Position numbers and translations under genes: made by a program
Notes under the pieces: generated by a model
What the model was told of the DNA's origin: nothing
The model's input: only the letters and a program-made list of their open reading frames with translations
Database searches by the model: none
Source: an uncultured Sphingomonadaceae bacterium
GTDB taxonomy: Bacteria; Pseudomonadota; Alphaproteobacteria; Sphingomonadales; Sphingomonadaceae
DNA length: 64,000 bases
Reading direction: 5' to 3'
NCBI GenBank assembly: GCA_947497455.1
Contig: CANMGU010000001.1
Span: forward strand, 186,001-250,000
Part shown: piece by piece, positions 39,409 to 47,923 of the stretch
Numbering within the stretch: position 1 is the first letter of the stretch
Layout of the letters: each line of letters starts with the position of its first letter

Positions 39409-39766
39409 AACACCAGCAACGCTACATCTAGAAATTCGTTTTTCAGCTTGTGGCGGTACGGCGGCTGAAGTGATCTCGTCGAGCCGTTCCCGAATCGAAC
39501 ACTGGCTGACAGATGCTGTCATATTCACTTGCGCAATATTGCAATCAGATGAACCAAAAAGCCCCGGTTCATCGGCGATTAACGCAATTGTTCAGGTGGC
39601 TGTCATCAACATGAAGATCGTGTGAATCCACAATGAAGTTGCGCTTAAAGAGCGCCTGATCCGGTTTACAGCCTGGTCCGTTTGCCGCGATCTGGTGGCG
39701 GGGCAGTTACCGAGCTGTGATCGCAGGAGGATCAAAGCGGATTGCATTACAAGAAGGGTTAGAGAG
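39409..39766. other. Intergenic region with inverted repeats before the P-loop/ABC cluster
   Basis: 358 bases without a supported gene. They contain a perfect palindrome GCAATATTGC (39534-39543), a hairpin with arms GATGAACC (39548-39555) and GGTTCATC (39566-39573), and two CTGTCAT words (39516, 39600), one preceded ten bases earlier by CTGACAG. The CTGTCAT words resemble Pho-box half-sites, though the spacing is not standard. The region should hold the promoter of the downstream cluster. Confidence 0.45.
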
Positions 39767-40894
39767 ATGACATTCGATAAAGTAGAGACACTGAACTTCA
39801 AGGCCGTGAAGCGGGCTTTTGTTACCCGCAATGTTAACATCAAGGACGCGAAAGGATTTCGGAGCGACTTGAAACCACGCAACGGCGATCTTTGCGTTGC
39901 TCGGGTGAAACAGCTTGGTCATCATCAAAGAATTGAACAGACCGATGGCCGCCGCGCACGGATGTTCCCGGGTGACCTCATCATCGTCGCCTATTCCAAT
40001 CGTTACGCGACCGATCAATTTGAAGGCAAAGTGCCTGAAGAGGTCGAGCCATGTTCGCTTGTCGCCGCCGGCGGTATTGCTGCGACCTTATTGTCGCGCC
40101 ACAGCAGTACAAAAAAACCAACGGCGATCGAACCGCTCGGCATATTATGCCGGGAAGATGGCAGTGCAATCAATGTGATGGATTATGCGCTACCAAAAGC
40201 TGCCATCGACCGTACCGTCCGGCCCCATATGGCTTTGGTAGTTGGATCAGGCATGAATGCTGGGAAGACCACGACCGTTGCTGCCATTGTCCGAGTTGCC
40301 AAACGCGCAGGCCTTAAAGTCGGTGCGATTAAGATAACCGGCACGGGCGCAGGCGGCGATCTCTGGTTCTACAAGGACTCAGGCGCCAAGGTGACAATTG
40401 ATTTCACCGATGCAGGCCATGCTGCAACGGTTGGCCTCAATCTGTCGCAACTACAGAATATTGCTGACACGCTTTATGCCGAGGCCGCAAAATCCTGCGA
40501 TATCATAATTGCAGAAATTGCCGATGGCCTGTTTCAGACTGAAACCGACCTATTGATGAAATCACCGCGATTTCAGAACATGGTTGACAGTGTCCTGTTC
40601 GCTAGCGGTGATCCCATGGGTGCCCTCGCCGGTGTGCGTCACCTAAGAGCTTTGGGACTGACCCCAAGCGCAGTTTCTGGTGCACTTACCGCATCGAATC
40701 TGGCCGCTAGGGAAGCGGCTGCAGCGACAGGCTTGCCAGCTTTGACGCTTTCAGAATTCGAGAAGAACGAGAAAGTTCTCAGCCTGATTATGAAGCCGGC
40801 GAAACCAACCAAAGCGGCTGCACCAGTCGGCATCAAGACTGGTCTTGGACTTGCAAAGGACTTTTCCCATGAGCAGTTTGCCGCAATTATTTAA
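39767..40894 (+). CDS. P-loop NTPase of unknown function, first gene of the ABC cluster
   Basis: 375 residues. The first 150 residues form an unassigned domain. A Walker A-like GSGMNAGKTTT follows at about 160-170, and the rest looks like a dethiobiotin-synthetase/MobB/DUF1611-type P-loop fold: KVGAIKITGTGAGG, an acidic strand DIIIAEIADG, and a C-terminal region with SALTASN. The start at ATG 39767 has GAGAG and AAGGG upstream. It overlaps the ABC gene by 26 bases, so the two products are made together. I do not recognise its substrate; a ligase or metabolite-activating role is only one option. Confidence 0.6.
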   Translation: MTFDKVETLNFKAVKRAFVTRNVNIKDAKGFRSDLKPRNGDLCVARVKQLGHHQRIEQTDGRRARMFPGDLIIVAYSNRYATDQFEGKVPEEVEPCSLVAAGGIAATLLSRHSSTKKPTAIEPLGILCREDGSAINVMDYALPKAAIDRTVRPHMALVVGSGMNAGKTTTVAAIVRVAKRAGLKVGAIKITGTGAGGDLWFYKDSGAKVTIDFTDAGHAATVGLNLSQLQNIADTLYAEAAKSCDIIIAEIADGLFQTETDLLMKSPRFQNMVDSVLFASGDPMGALAGVRHLRALGLTPSAVSGALTASNLAAREAAAATGLPALTLSEFEKNEKVLSLIMKPAKPTKAAAPVGIKTGLGLAKDFSHEQFAAII

Positions 40895-42560
40895 TCGCAC
40901 GCGCGGAACCATACTCTGCCAGCTGGTTCTGAACGGTTTCGCACAAGCGGTCGCTATTGGCGGCATTGGTCTGGCGTTAAAATCGCAATTTGATGCCATG
41001 CAAGCTGCTGCCAATAGCAATCTCACCATCCTGGTTTCCCCTGCGATCATCATGGCCGGTCTAGCCATGATGATCGCCATTCTTAAATGGCGGGAGCGCA
41101 TCGATATGGAACGGCTAGGTCAGGATTATGTGTTTGAAACCCGGATGCGGATATTCAGTCACATCAACGGCATGTCTGCCCACGGGATAGAAGAACTGCG
41201 CAAGGGTGTCGTCATGCTGCGTTTTGTGAATGATCTTACCGCTTTGCGTCAATGGATCAGCATGGGTATCGCCAGCGGGATCGTTGCATTGACGATATTG
41301 ATCGGCGCGCTGATTTTTCTGACCGTCATCAACCCGATGATTGGTGCAGCTGCGCTAGCCGTAATGAGTGTCGGAGCGGTGGCGATCCTGCTGCTTGGCA
41401 AACGGGTTGATCACACCATCCGCGAAGCCAGACGCCGCCGCGGAAACATCGCGGGCAATATCGCCGAAAAACTAGGCAACATGGTTATGATCCAGGCATT
41501 TGGACAGCGCCGGACGGAACGCAAGAAACTTCGCCGCCAATCCAAAAGCTTGCAAAAAGCCATGATAAACCGTGCATCAGCAACCGGACTGGTCCGCGCG
41601 CTCAGTTATCTTGTGGCCAGCATGACATTGGTCGCAGCGATGGGCGTGGGTGCCTATGCTATCCATAATGGCGTCGCTACCACGGGCGAGATCGTGGCTG
41701 CTTTTGGTATCGTTTCGCTGGCGGCGCCAGCCCTGAACGGATTTGGCCGCCTGTTTGAATATTGGAAAAACGCCGACGTTGCGCGCGAAAAAATCGGTTC
41801 GATCTTTCACAAAGGCCCTGCTCTTGCGGCTTCAACAAGCCGAAAGGCCCTGGGTCGGATCCGCGGTGAATTGCGTTTTGACAATGTCAGTTCTGGTTCG
41901 GTTATCAAAAATTTCAGTGCTTGCGCCGCACCTGGCGCCGTGATCGCGATCAAAGGGCGTAGCGGTATTGGTAAGACGACATTGTTGCGTCTGGCACAGC
42001 GGCTGATTGATCCAGACAAAGGCACCATATATTTGGATGGCCGTGACATTTTGTCTGTCCGCACGGGCGAATTGCGCCGAGTAATCTCGCTTGCGTCTTC
42101 ACTGATGCCGCTGATGCGCGGAACAATCTGGTCTAACATCGCATATGGCTGTGCGAAGGCATCGCATAACGATATTCAGGATGCCGCTCGGATTGCCGGG
42201 ATTATGATCAACAATCCGCATGCTGCGTTGCACGCCGATCGCGCGGTGCATGAACAAGGCACAAATCTGAGCGCCGGTGAACGTGCCCGGGTTGTCTTGG
42301 CACGCGCGTTGGTCAGCAAACCGAAAATCTTGTTGCTCGATGAACCAGAGCAAAATCTTGATGAATTGGGAATGGCCGCATTGCGCCGGACTATCAGCAC
42401 TTTTTCAGGAACAGTTGTCATGGTGACGCATGATCCGGGCTTTTTGGCAATGGCTGATGACATCTGGGCCCTTGGGGCCGGTTATCAGCCGGCCCTCTCC
42501 CTCATTCACAATAGAAGCGGTCAGCATCTCACGGGTTTTGACCAGCGCAATGTAAATTAA
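40869..42560 (+). CDS. ABC transporter, fused membrane and ATPase domains (exporter type)
   Basis: 563 residues. The N-terminal type-1 exporter membrane domain (about 10-310) has five or six segments. The ATPase domain carries Walker A GRSGIGKTT, the signature LSAGERARVVLARAL, Walker B ILLLDEPE and the H-loop VTHDPG. Start at ATG 40869 with AAAGGAC upstream, inside the end of the P-loop gene. As a half-transporter it should work as a dimer, exporting lipid, peptide or drug-like substrates. It is followed 9 bases later by a hydrolase gene. Confidence 0.9.
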   Translation: MSSLPQLFNRTRGTILCQLVLNGFAQAVAIGGIGLALKSQFDAMQAAANSNLTILVSPAIIMAGLAMMIAILKWRERIDMERLGQDYVFETRMRIFSHINGMSAHGIEELRKGVVMLRFVNDLTALRQWISMGIASGIVALTILIGALIFLTVINPMIGAAALAVMSVGAVAILLLGKRVDHTIREARRRRGNIAGNIAEKLGNMVMIQAFGQRRTERKKLRRQSKSLQKAMINRASATGLVRALSYLVASMTLVAAMGVGAYAIHNGVATTGEIVAAFGIVSLAAPALNGFGRLFEYWKNADVAREKIGSIFHKGPALAASTSRKALGRIRGELRFDNVSSGSVIKNFSACAAPGAVIAIKGRSGIGKTTLLRLAQRLIDPDKGTIYLDGRDILSVRTGELRRVISLASSLMPLMRGTIWSNIAYGCAKASHNDIQDAARIAGIMINNPHAALHADRAVHEQGTNLSAGERARVVLARALVSKPKILLLDEPEQNLDELGMAALRRTISTFSGTVVMVTHDPGFLAMADDIWALGAGYQPALSLIHNRSGQHLTGFDQRNVN

Positions 42561-42569
42561 GGATCCAGA

Positions 42570-43448
42570 ATGTCTTATGCAGAAAATATCACTTCTTGTG
42601 ACGATCCACATCAATCGTCTGAAACGGAAAATCCGCTACAAGTAAGGGGGCGTATATCGTCGGCGGTGACGCAAGGGCCGAGTAAACTATCCTATTTTAT
42701 CTATCGCCCGCGCCATAGAAAAGACCGGGAGCAAGTTGTCTTCTCCATTCACGGCTATACCCGCAATGCCCTGCAGCACATGTTTGTCTTGCAGGATTAT
42801 GCTGAGGAAAAGGGTGTTGCTATTGTTGTGCCCCATTTTACCAAGCGGGAGTTCCGCCGATATCAACAGGTCCGTCCGCATCGGAATGGAGCGTGCCCTA
42901 ACATCGCTTTTATGGAACTGATACAGGATTTGGAGGTAACCAACGCGTTTGACCTCTCGACGATCCGTGCAGTCGGTTATTCCGGAGGTGGGCAATTTTT
43001 GCATCGTTTGGCAATGTTACAGCCAGATTTGATCGACCGGTTGGTGCTGTTTGCGCCTGGTTGGTATACAATGCCTGATCGCGCCTATCCCTATCCGCTA
43101 GGACTGGGGCAATCACCAGCCCTTGGCGACCGGTCGCTATCCCTCGAAGGATTTCGCAAAGCGGACGTGTTGGTGTTGGTTGGTGATAAGGACATCGGCC
43201 GCAATGACTCACTGAACAAACATGAAGATATCGATCTGGCACAAGGTCGGACACGTGTAGCACGAGCGCAAAATTGGACCCGGACCATGAACGCCAGTTT
43301 GCCTTTCGATAACCAGATAAAGTTACAACTGCTCAAAGGCTTGCGACATGGTTTCAGGAAGAACTTCGAAAAAAAGGGCTACGGCCAACTTGTCTTCGAT
43401 CATCTGTTGCTTGACCTGTTGTCGCAGAACGTAAGCCGGGAGCGTTAG
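42570..43448 (+). CDS. Alpha/beta hydrolase, PHB-depolymerase/esterase-like
   Basis: 292 residues without a clear signal peptide. The oxyanion region SIHGYTRNA comes before the nucleophile elbow GYSGGGQF, and the catalytic His is likely in LRHGFRKNF. An Asp in VLVGDKDIG completes the triad. AAGGATC precedes the ATG. It lies between the ABC exporter and an O/P porin gene. Substrate is unknown; an ester linked to the exported compound is a possibility. Confidence 0.85.
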   Translation: MSYAENITSCDDPHQSSETENPLQVRGRISSAVTQGPSKLSYFIYRPRHRKDREQVVFSIHGYTRNALQHMFVLQDYAEEKGVAIVVPHFTKREFRRYQQVRPHRNGACPNIAFMELIQDLEVTNAFDLSTIRAVGYSGGGQFLHRLAMLQPDLIDRLVLFAPGWYTMPDRAYPYPLGLGQSPALGDRSLSLEGFRKADVLVLVGDKDIGRNDSLNKHEDIDLAQGRTRVARAQNWTRTMNASLPFDNQIKLQLLKGLRHGFRKNFEKKGYGQLVFDHLLLDLLSQNVSRER

Positions 43449-43452
43449 ATCT

Positions 43453-44616
43453 TTGACCCGATATTTCTGGATTTTGGGAACCGGACTAGTGTCTGGTCTT
43501 TCCTGCACCGCTCTGGCGCAGGATATCACCGCAGGATCGGAAGGGATTGTCGTGCAAACCGATGACGTTCGTCTGACCTTGGGCGGCCGCATCCATCTCG
43601 ATGCGGTGGCTTCGGACGATGACGTGACGGCGATCGAGGATGAGATGAATCTCCGGCGCTTGCGCGTTGATGCGACCGTCGATGTGGGTGATGATTGGAC
43701 GGCCAAATTTGACGCCGATATCGGCGGCATTTCGACTGGCCTCCGCAATGTTTGGCTGGCCTATAAAGGCATCGATGATATCACCTTACGCGTCGGCAAT
43801 CTGACCACTCCCTTTTCGGGTGAGCGTCAGAAAAGTTCCAATCATCTTAAGTTTTTGGAACGCTCATTAGCCGCAGCATTGGCTCCCGGGTTTCGGGCTG
43901 GCGGTGCGGTGACATATAGTGGTGATAATATCGCATTGACGGCCGCCTATGTTGAAAATCCGATTGACGCCGATGATGATCGGCAACCACGCGAAGATGG
44001 CAATAGCTTCGTCGGGAAAATCGTCTGGGCGCCGAGGAAGGAAAAAGGGCGGACCGTATTTGTCGCAGCCGCTATCGATCGACGCGATCTCAACGCAGGC
44101 GCGGAAACACGAGTGCGATCAACACCGGAATTTGGCCTTAGCTTTGCCCGCCTGGTGGATACCGGTAATCTCGACGACGTCAAAAGTTATGTTAACCTCG
44201 CTATTGAGGCGGGCTATGCCGATGGCCCGCTTGCCATAAACGGCCAATATCTGCGCCGCTTCAACAACGCTGCAGCTCTCGGGGATCCCGAATTTTCCGG
44301 TGGATCAATAGAGGCAGCCTATGTGCTGACCGGTGAGAGACAGCGCTTCAACCTTGCTTCCGGCAGTTTTGGAGCTGTCCGGCCAACCGGGAAATGGGGT
44401 GCCGTGGAAATTGCTGCAAGGGTCAGTTTTCTGGATTTGGAGGATGGATCAGTTACTGGCGGGACGGAGAAAAATTTCACAGCTGGGGCCAATTGGTATA
44501 TTGGGAGAAACATCAAAATCGCGCTGAACTATATTCACGCGGAGGCAGACCCCGGCCGTTTTGGTTTCTCTGAATCTGTCGATGCTGTCGCGACCCGCGT
44601 TCAATTGGCGTTTTAG
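43453..44616 (+). CDS. Porin O/P (OprO/OprP-like)
   Basis: 387 residues, an outer-membrane beta-barrel that starts with TTG after GGGAGC. The signal peptide ends near Ala-Leu-Ala-Gln. The mature part has LTLGGRIHLDA, RRLRVDATVDVGDDWTAKFDAD and a long run of beta-strands, ending in a terminal Phe. This is the porin O/P family, whose model members take up phosphate or polyphosphate. It lies 4 bases after the hydrolase stop and 19 bases before the histidine-kinase gene. Confidence 0.88.
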   Translation: MTRYFWILGTGLVSGLSCTALAQDITAGSEGIVVQTDDVRLTLGGRIHLDAVASDDDVTAIEDEMNLRRLRVDATVDVGDDWTAKFDADIGGISTGLRNVWLAYKGIDDITLRVGNLTTPFSGERQKSSNHLKFLERSLAAALAPGFRAGGAVTYSGDNIALTAAYVENPIDADDDRQPREDGNSFVGKIVWAPRKEKGRTVFVAAAIDRRDLNAGAETRVRSTPEFGLSFARLVDTGNLDDVKSYVNLAIEAGYADGPLAINGQYLRRFNNAAALGDPEFSGGSIEAAYVLTGERQRFNLASGSFGAVRPTGKWGAVEIAARVSFLDLEDGSVTGGTEKNFTAGANWYIGRNIKIALNYIHAEADPGRFGFSESVDAVATRVQLAF

Positions 44617-44635
44617 GCACCCGCAAGGAGTATTT

Positions 44636-46285
44636 ATGATCAGATCATGGAGTGAGAAAATCTGGCAAATGCTATTCGGGCCTGCTGCGGGTACAATATC
44701 CTTTCGCACCCGGCTGTTCACGACGCTGGGGGCACTGCTGATATTGGCGATTTGTGCCAGCGTTGCCAATTTCTATGGAACTACCAGATCTAACATGCTG
44801 TTTGAACGCAACCAACTCGCAAACAACGTGGTCCACAGCTACAGCGAAGCTGCCATGCTTACCGAACGCCTGGTGAAAAAAATGAACGTGGCCGTCAATC
44901 AACCGCCAAACAGTTCGATGACCGCCTTCAACGAAGTTAAAATGCAGATCCAGGAGCAGCTCGATACCGCTCGCCAGAATATTGCACGCGAGGTTGAACT
45001 GGTCGGCAAAATTGAAGATGAAGCCGCAGAGCTTGAAGAACTGGCTGCATTGGAACGACTGATCGGCGGAGCGATAAACCAGTTTGACGAAATTTTGCTG
45101 TTGCGCGATTCTGGACAGGTCGAAATGGCACGTGAACGGTTCCTTGCCGTTGTGTCCGAGCAGATTGACGGTCAATTCTCTGAATCGATCAACGCGCTGT
45201 TGGCCGAAGAACGATCAGAGATTGAAGAAGCGCAGCGCAACATTCAATTTCTTGGCCGACAGCTGACCGTCTTCGCCGGCGTGATCATTGTTCTGGCTCT
45301 GTTGTTTGTTTCGCCCGCTGTCTTGCGCCTGTCCCACATTTTCAATCGGTCAATGACAGAGTTGCAAGATGGTCTGGACCACTACGGGCAAAATAAGTTT
45401 GACTATAGTATTCCCGAATTGCCAGCGCGCGAATTTGACTATTTGGGACACCGGTTTAACCACATGGCGGAACAAATAGGTTCAGCACAGAAGCGGCTGA
45501 TGTCTGCAAATGCGGGTCTGGAAGAGACAGTTTCATCCCGCACCAAAGAACTGGAGGAAGCGAACAAGGCGTTGGTCGAGAAAGACGAAGGACGTAAAAG
45601 GCTGTTCGCCGATATTAGTCATGAATTGCGTACCCCGCTGACGGTTATCCGAGGAGAGGCGGAAATCAGTCTGCGTGGCAAAAAGAAGAAACCTGAAGAA
45701 TATGAATCAAGCTTAAAGCTCATCGCGGATCAAGCCATCCATACAGCTCGGTTGATTGATGATCTGCTGTTTGTTGCGCGCTCGCAGGCCGGCGAATTGA
45801 AACTGTTAAAAAAGCCTGTCGATATAGCGGCATTGGTTGCAGAGAAACGCAAGGCTTTTGAAGCGTTGGCGACAAAGAAAAATATTGAGATCGTCACCGA
45901 AAAAAATGTTTCGGATATGGTTGTCGTTGGCGACCGCGGACGATTGGGTCAGGTGTTCGCGATCCTGCTTGACAATGCGATCCGCTACGCGCCGGCGGAT
46001 ACCACGATATCGGTCTATTTGAACAGCGCGTCTGCTGGTGTTGCAGTCACCGTCGACAATGTATCTGAAGCTGTCAGCGATGATGATCTGCGTCACATAT
46101 TCAACCGCTTCTATCGGGGAGATAATTCCGGGCAATTGGATGATGGAACCGGACTTGGTTTGCCCGTCGCGAAAGCCATTGTAGAGGCCCATGACGGATC
46201 GATTGGGATCGCTCGAAAGGACAGGGATATTATATCGGCCACCGTAATTCTGGCGGCGGAAAAACAAATGAGGATTGTGTCATGA
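44636..46285 (+). CDS. Sensor histidine kinase
   Basis: 549 residues. An N-terminal membrane segment (about 24-45), a helical periplasmic sensor part to about 205, a second membrane segment, HAMP, then the HisKA box with phospho-acceptor His329 in DISHELRTPLT, and an HATPase domain (LLDNAIRYAP, GTGLGLPVAK). Start at ATG 44636 with AAGGAG seven bases upstream; a longer frame overlaps the porin gene. It overlaps the response regulator by 4 bases. Confidence 0.95.
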   Translation: MIRSWSEKIWQMLFGPAAGTISFRTRLFTTLGALLILAICASVANFYGTTRSNMLFERNQLANNVVHSYSEAAMLTERLVKKMNVAVNQPPNSSMTAFNEVKMQIQEQLDTARQNIAREVELVGKIEDEAAELEELAALERLIGGAINQFDEILLLRDSGQVEMARERFLAVVSEQIDGQFSESINALLAEERSEIEEAQRNIQFLGRQLTVFAGVIIVLALLFVSPAVLRLSHIFNRSMTELQDGLDHYGQNKFDYSIPELPAREFDYLGHRFNHMAEQIGSAQKRLMSANAGLEETVSSRTKELEEANKALVEKDEGRKRLFADISHELRTPLTVIRGEAEISLRGKKKKPEEYESSLKLIADQAIHTARLIDDLLFVARSQAGELKLLKKPVDIAALVAEKRKAFEALATKKNIEIVTEKNVSDMVVVGDRGRLGQVFAILLDNAIRYAPADTTISVYLNSASAGVAVTVDNVSEAVSDDDLRHIFNRFYRGDNSGQLDDGTGLGLPVAKAIVEAHDGSIGIARKDRDIISATVILAAEKQMRIVS

Positions 46286-46965
46286 GGCTATTGATTGTTG
46301 AAGATGATCCACGCGTTGGCGATTTTATCGGCCGTGGCCTCCGTTCCGAAGGCTATGCCGTTACCCTGATCGATAACGGCGCAGCCGGCTATCGGGAAGC
46401 GCAGGCGAATGACTATGATGTCGTAATTTTGGACCTGATGCTTCCAGATATGTCTGGTACACAGATCTGTCAGGCCTTGCGCAGCGAAGGGCAGGCGACG
46501 CCGATCATGATGCTGACCGCAATGGATTCGATGAACGACAAGATTACCGGCCTGCGCATGGGCGCGGATGACTACATGACCAAGCCTTTTTCCTTCGACG
46601 AACTGGTGGCAAGGTTAGAGGCTCTGGGCCGACGCTCAATTGATTATCGTCAAGGCGATAGTGTGCTTGAGATTGCTGATCTGAAATATGACCTCAAAGC
46701 GGTGCGCGTATGGTGTTGTGGAGAGGAACTGACCCTGACAGATAAGGAGCTTGCCATTTTGGAATTGCTGATGCGCGAGCCGGGTAACCTGTTCAGCCGC
46801 GAGAGGATATTGAGCAATGTCTGGGGAATGCATACCGATCCGCTTACCAACGTGGTTGATGTCTATATTGCCAAATTGCGAAAGAAAATAGACAAGTGTC
46901 GCGAAGAACCGCTTATCGAAACGGTACGCGGTCGAGGCTATCGGCTTTCCAAACCGCACGACTAA
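46282..46965 (+). CDS. OmpR-family response regulator
   Basis: 227 residues: a receiver domain with the acidic pocket Glu7-Asp8-Asp9 and phospho-acceptor Asp51 in VILDLMLPD, a Lys switch in TKPFSFDEL, and a winged helix (LTDKELAILELLMREPGNLFSR, VDVYIAKLRKKID). ATGA overlap with the kinase gene shows that the two form one unit. By position it may control the exporter/porin cluster. Confidence 0.96.
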   Translation: MRLLIVEDDPRVGDFIGRGLRSEGYAVTLIDNGAAGYREAQANDYDVVILDLMLPDMSGTQICQALRSEGQATPIMMLTAMDSMNDKITGLRMGADDYMTKPFSFDELVARLEALGRRSIDYRQGDSVLEIADLKYDLKAVRVWCCGEELTLTDKELAILELLMREPGNLFSRERILSNVWGMHTDPLTNVVDVYIAKLRKKIDKCREEPLIETVRGRGYRLSKPHD

Positions 46966-47008
46966 GCTCTTTCAAAAACCATCCGATAAACGAAGCAAAG
47001 GAATTTCC

Positions 47009-47830
47009 ATGCCCGAAATCCTGTCTCGATGCCGTCGCTGGCCTGGCATCTGCGTCTCTTTTGGACTTCTCGGTGTAGCCGCGTTTGTACCACAAAAAGC
47101 CACTGCATCGGATGCGGAAAACGAGTTTGAAGGACAGGAAATTCTTTTCCTGTTGGAGGAGGCTTATACGCAGGAAAAAGGTGAATGGCAGATCGGCGCT
47201 TCACTCAACCAAAGTCTGGAGGGGGCAGATGAAAGAGCATGGGAGCTGGAGGTGGAATATGGGATTACCGACCGCCTGCAGCTTTTCGTCGAATTACCAG
47301 TCGTTGATAGCGCCAATCACACTGGCGGTATTGGTGATCCTGAAATCGGTCTCGATTATGCACTATTGAAAGATACAGGCGGAAAAACCCCAGAACTTAC
47401 AGTCGGGGCGGCTATTGTTCTGCCTACGGGAGATAACAACAATGGGCCGGGAATGGGCGGTTTCGGCTATCAGTTAAGCGCACGGATCAGCAAGGCGCTG
47501 GCTTCCGGTATTTTCATTCATGGTTTGGCCGAATACGAAGCGGTGCCCGATGCGCGTCAGGATGGTGCAGACCTTTCATTGCGCGAATATGGCTTTGGTG
47601 CTGGATTTGCCTATGCACCGATTGATGATCTGTATTTAATCACCGAATATCTTTGGGCGAAGGAACGGGAAAAACAAAACGGGTTCACCGAAACAGAAGT
47701 GGAGCAACTGCTGTCTTTTGGCATCACCTACGAGTTTGCAAACGATATTTCGATCGGTCTGGGTGGTGCTGTTGGGCTGAACAATGAAAGTGAATCAAAG
47801 GCTTTTGCGCTTGCTCAGTGGGAGTTCTGA
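47009..47830 (+). CDS. Putative outer-membrane beta-barrel protein
   Basis: 273 residues with an N-terminal signal sequence that ends near Ala-Thr-Ala-Ser (about residue 34). The mature part is a run of amphipathic strands typical of small outer-membrane channels (PF13557-like): GEWQIGASLNQS, ELEVEYGITDRLQLFVELP, GIGDPEIGLDYAL, VLPTGDNN, with a terminal Phe. Most of the strands are conserved in that family of putative solute channels. AAGGAATT precedes the ATG. It is the last gene of the plus-strand cluster and may be a target of the adjacent two-component system. Confidence 0.75.
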   Translation: MPEILSRCRRWPGICVSFGLLGVAAFVPQKATASDAENEFEGQEILFLLEEAYTQEKGEWQIGASLNQSLEGADERAWELEVEYGITDRLQLFVELPVVDSANHTGGIGDPEIGLDYALLKDTGGKTPELTVGAAIVLPTGDNNNGPGMGGFGYQLSARISKALASGIFIHGLAEYEAVPDARQDGADLSLREYGFGAGFAYAPIDDLYLITEYLWAKEREKQNGFTETEVEQLLSFGITYEFANDISIGLGGAVGLNNESESKAFALAQWEF

Positions 47831-47923
47831 AAGCCATTGGTGAAAAAAGATACCGCAGTCGTTATTTGGCAGCATCAACAGGCTTCGACAAGTTTTGAAC
47901 GGAGATAAAGACTCGAAACGCTT

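Noticed and set aside
38731..39528. Antisense frame (265 codons) over alaC
   Set aside because: Opposite strand of a complete aminotransferase gene; low-complexity translation without family motifs.
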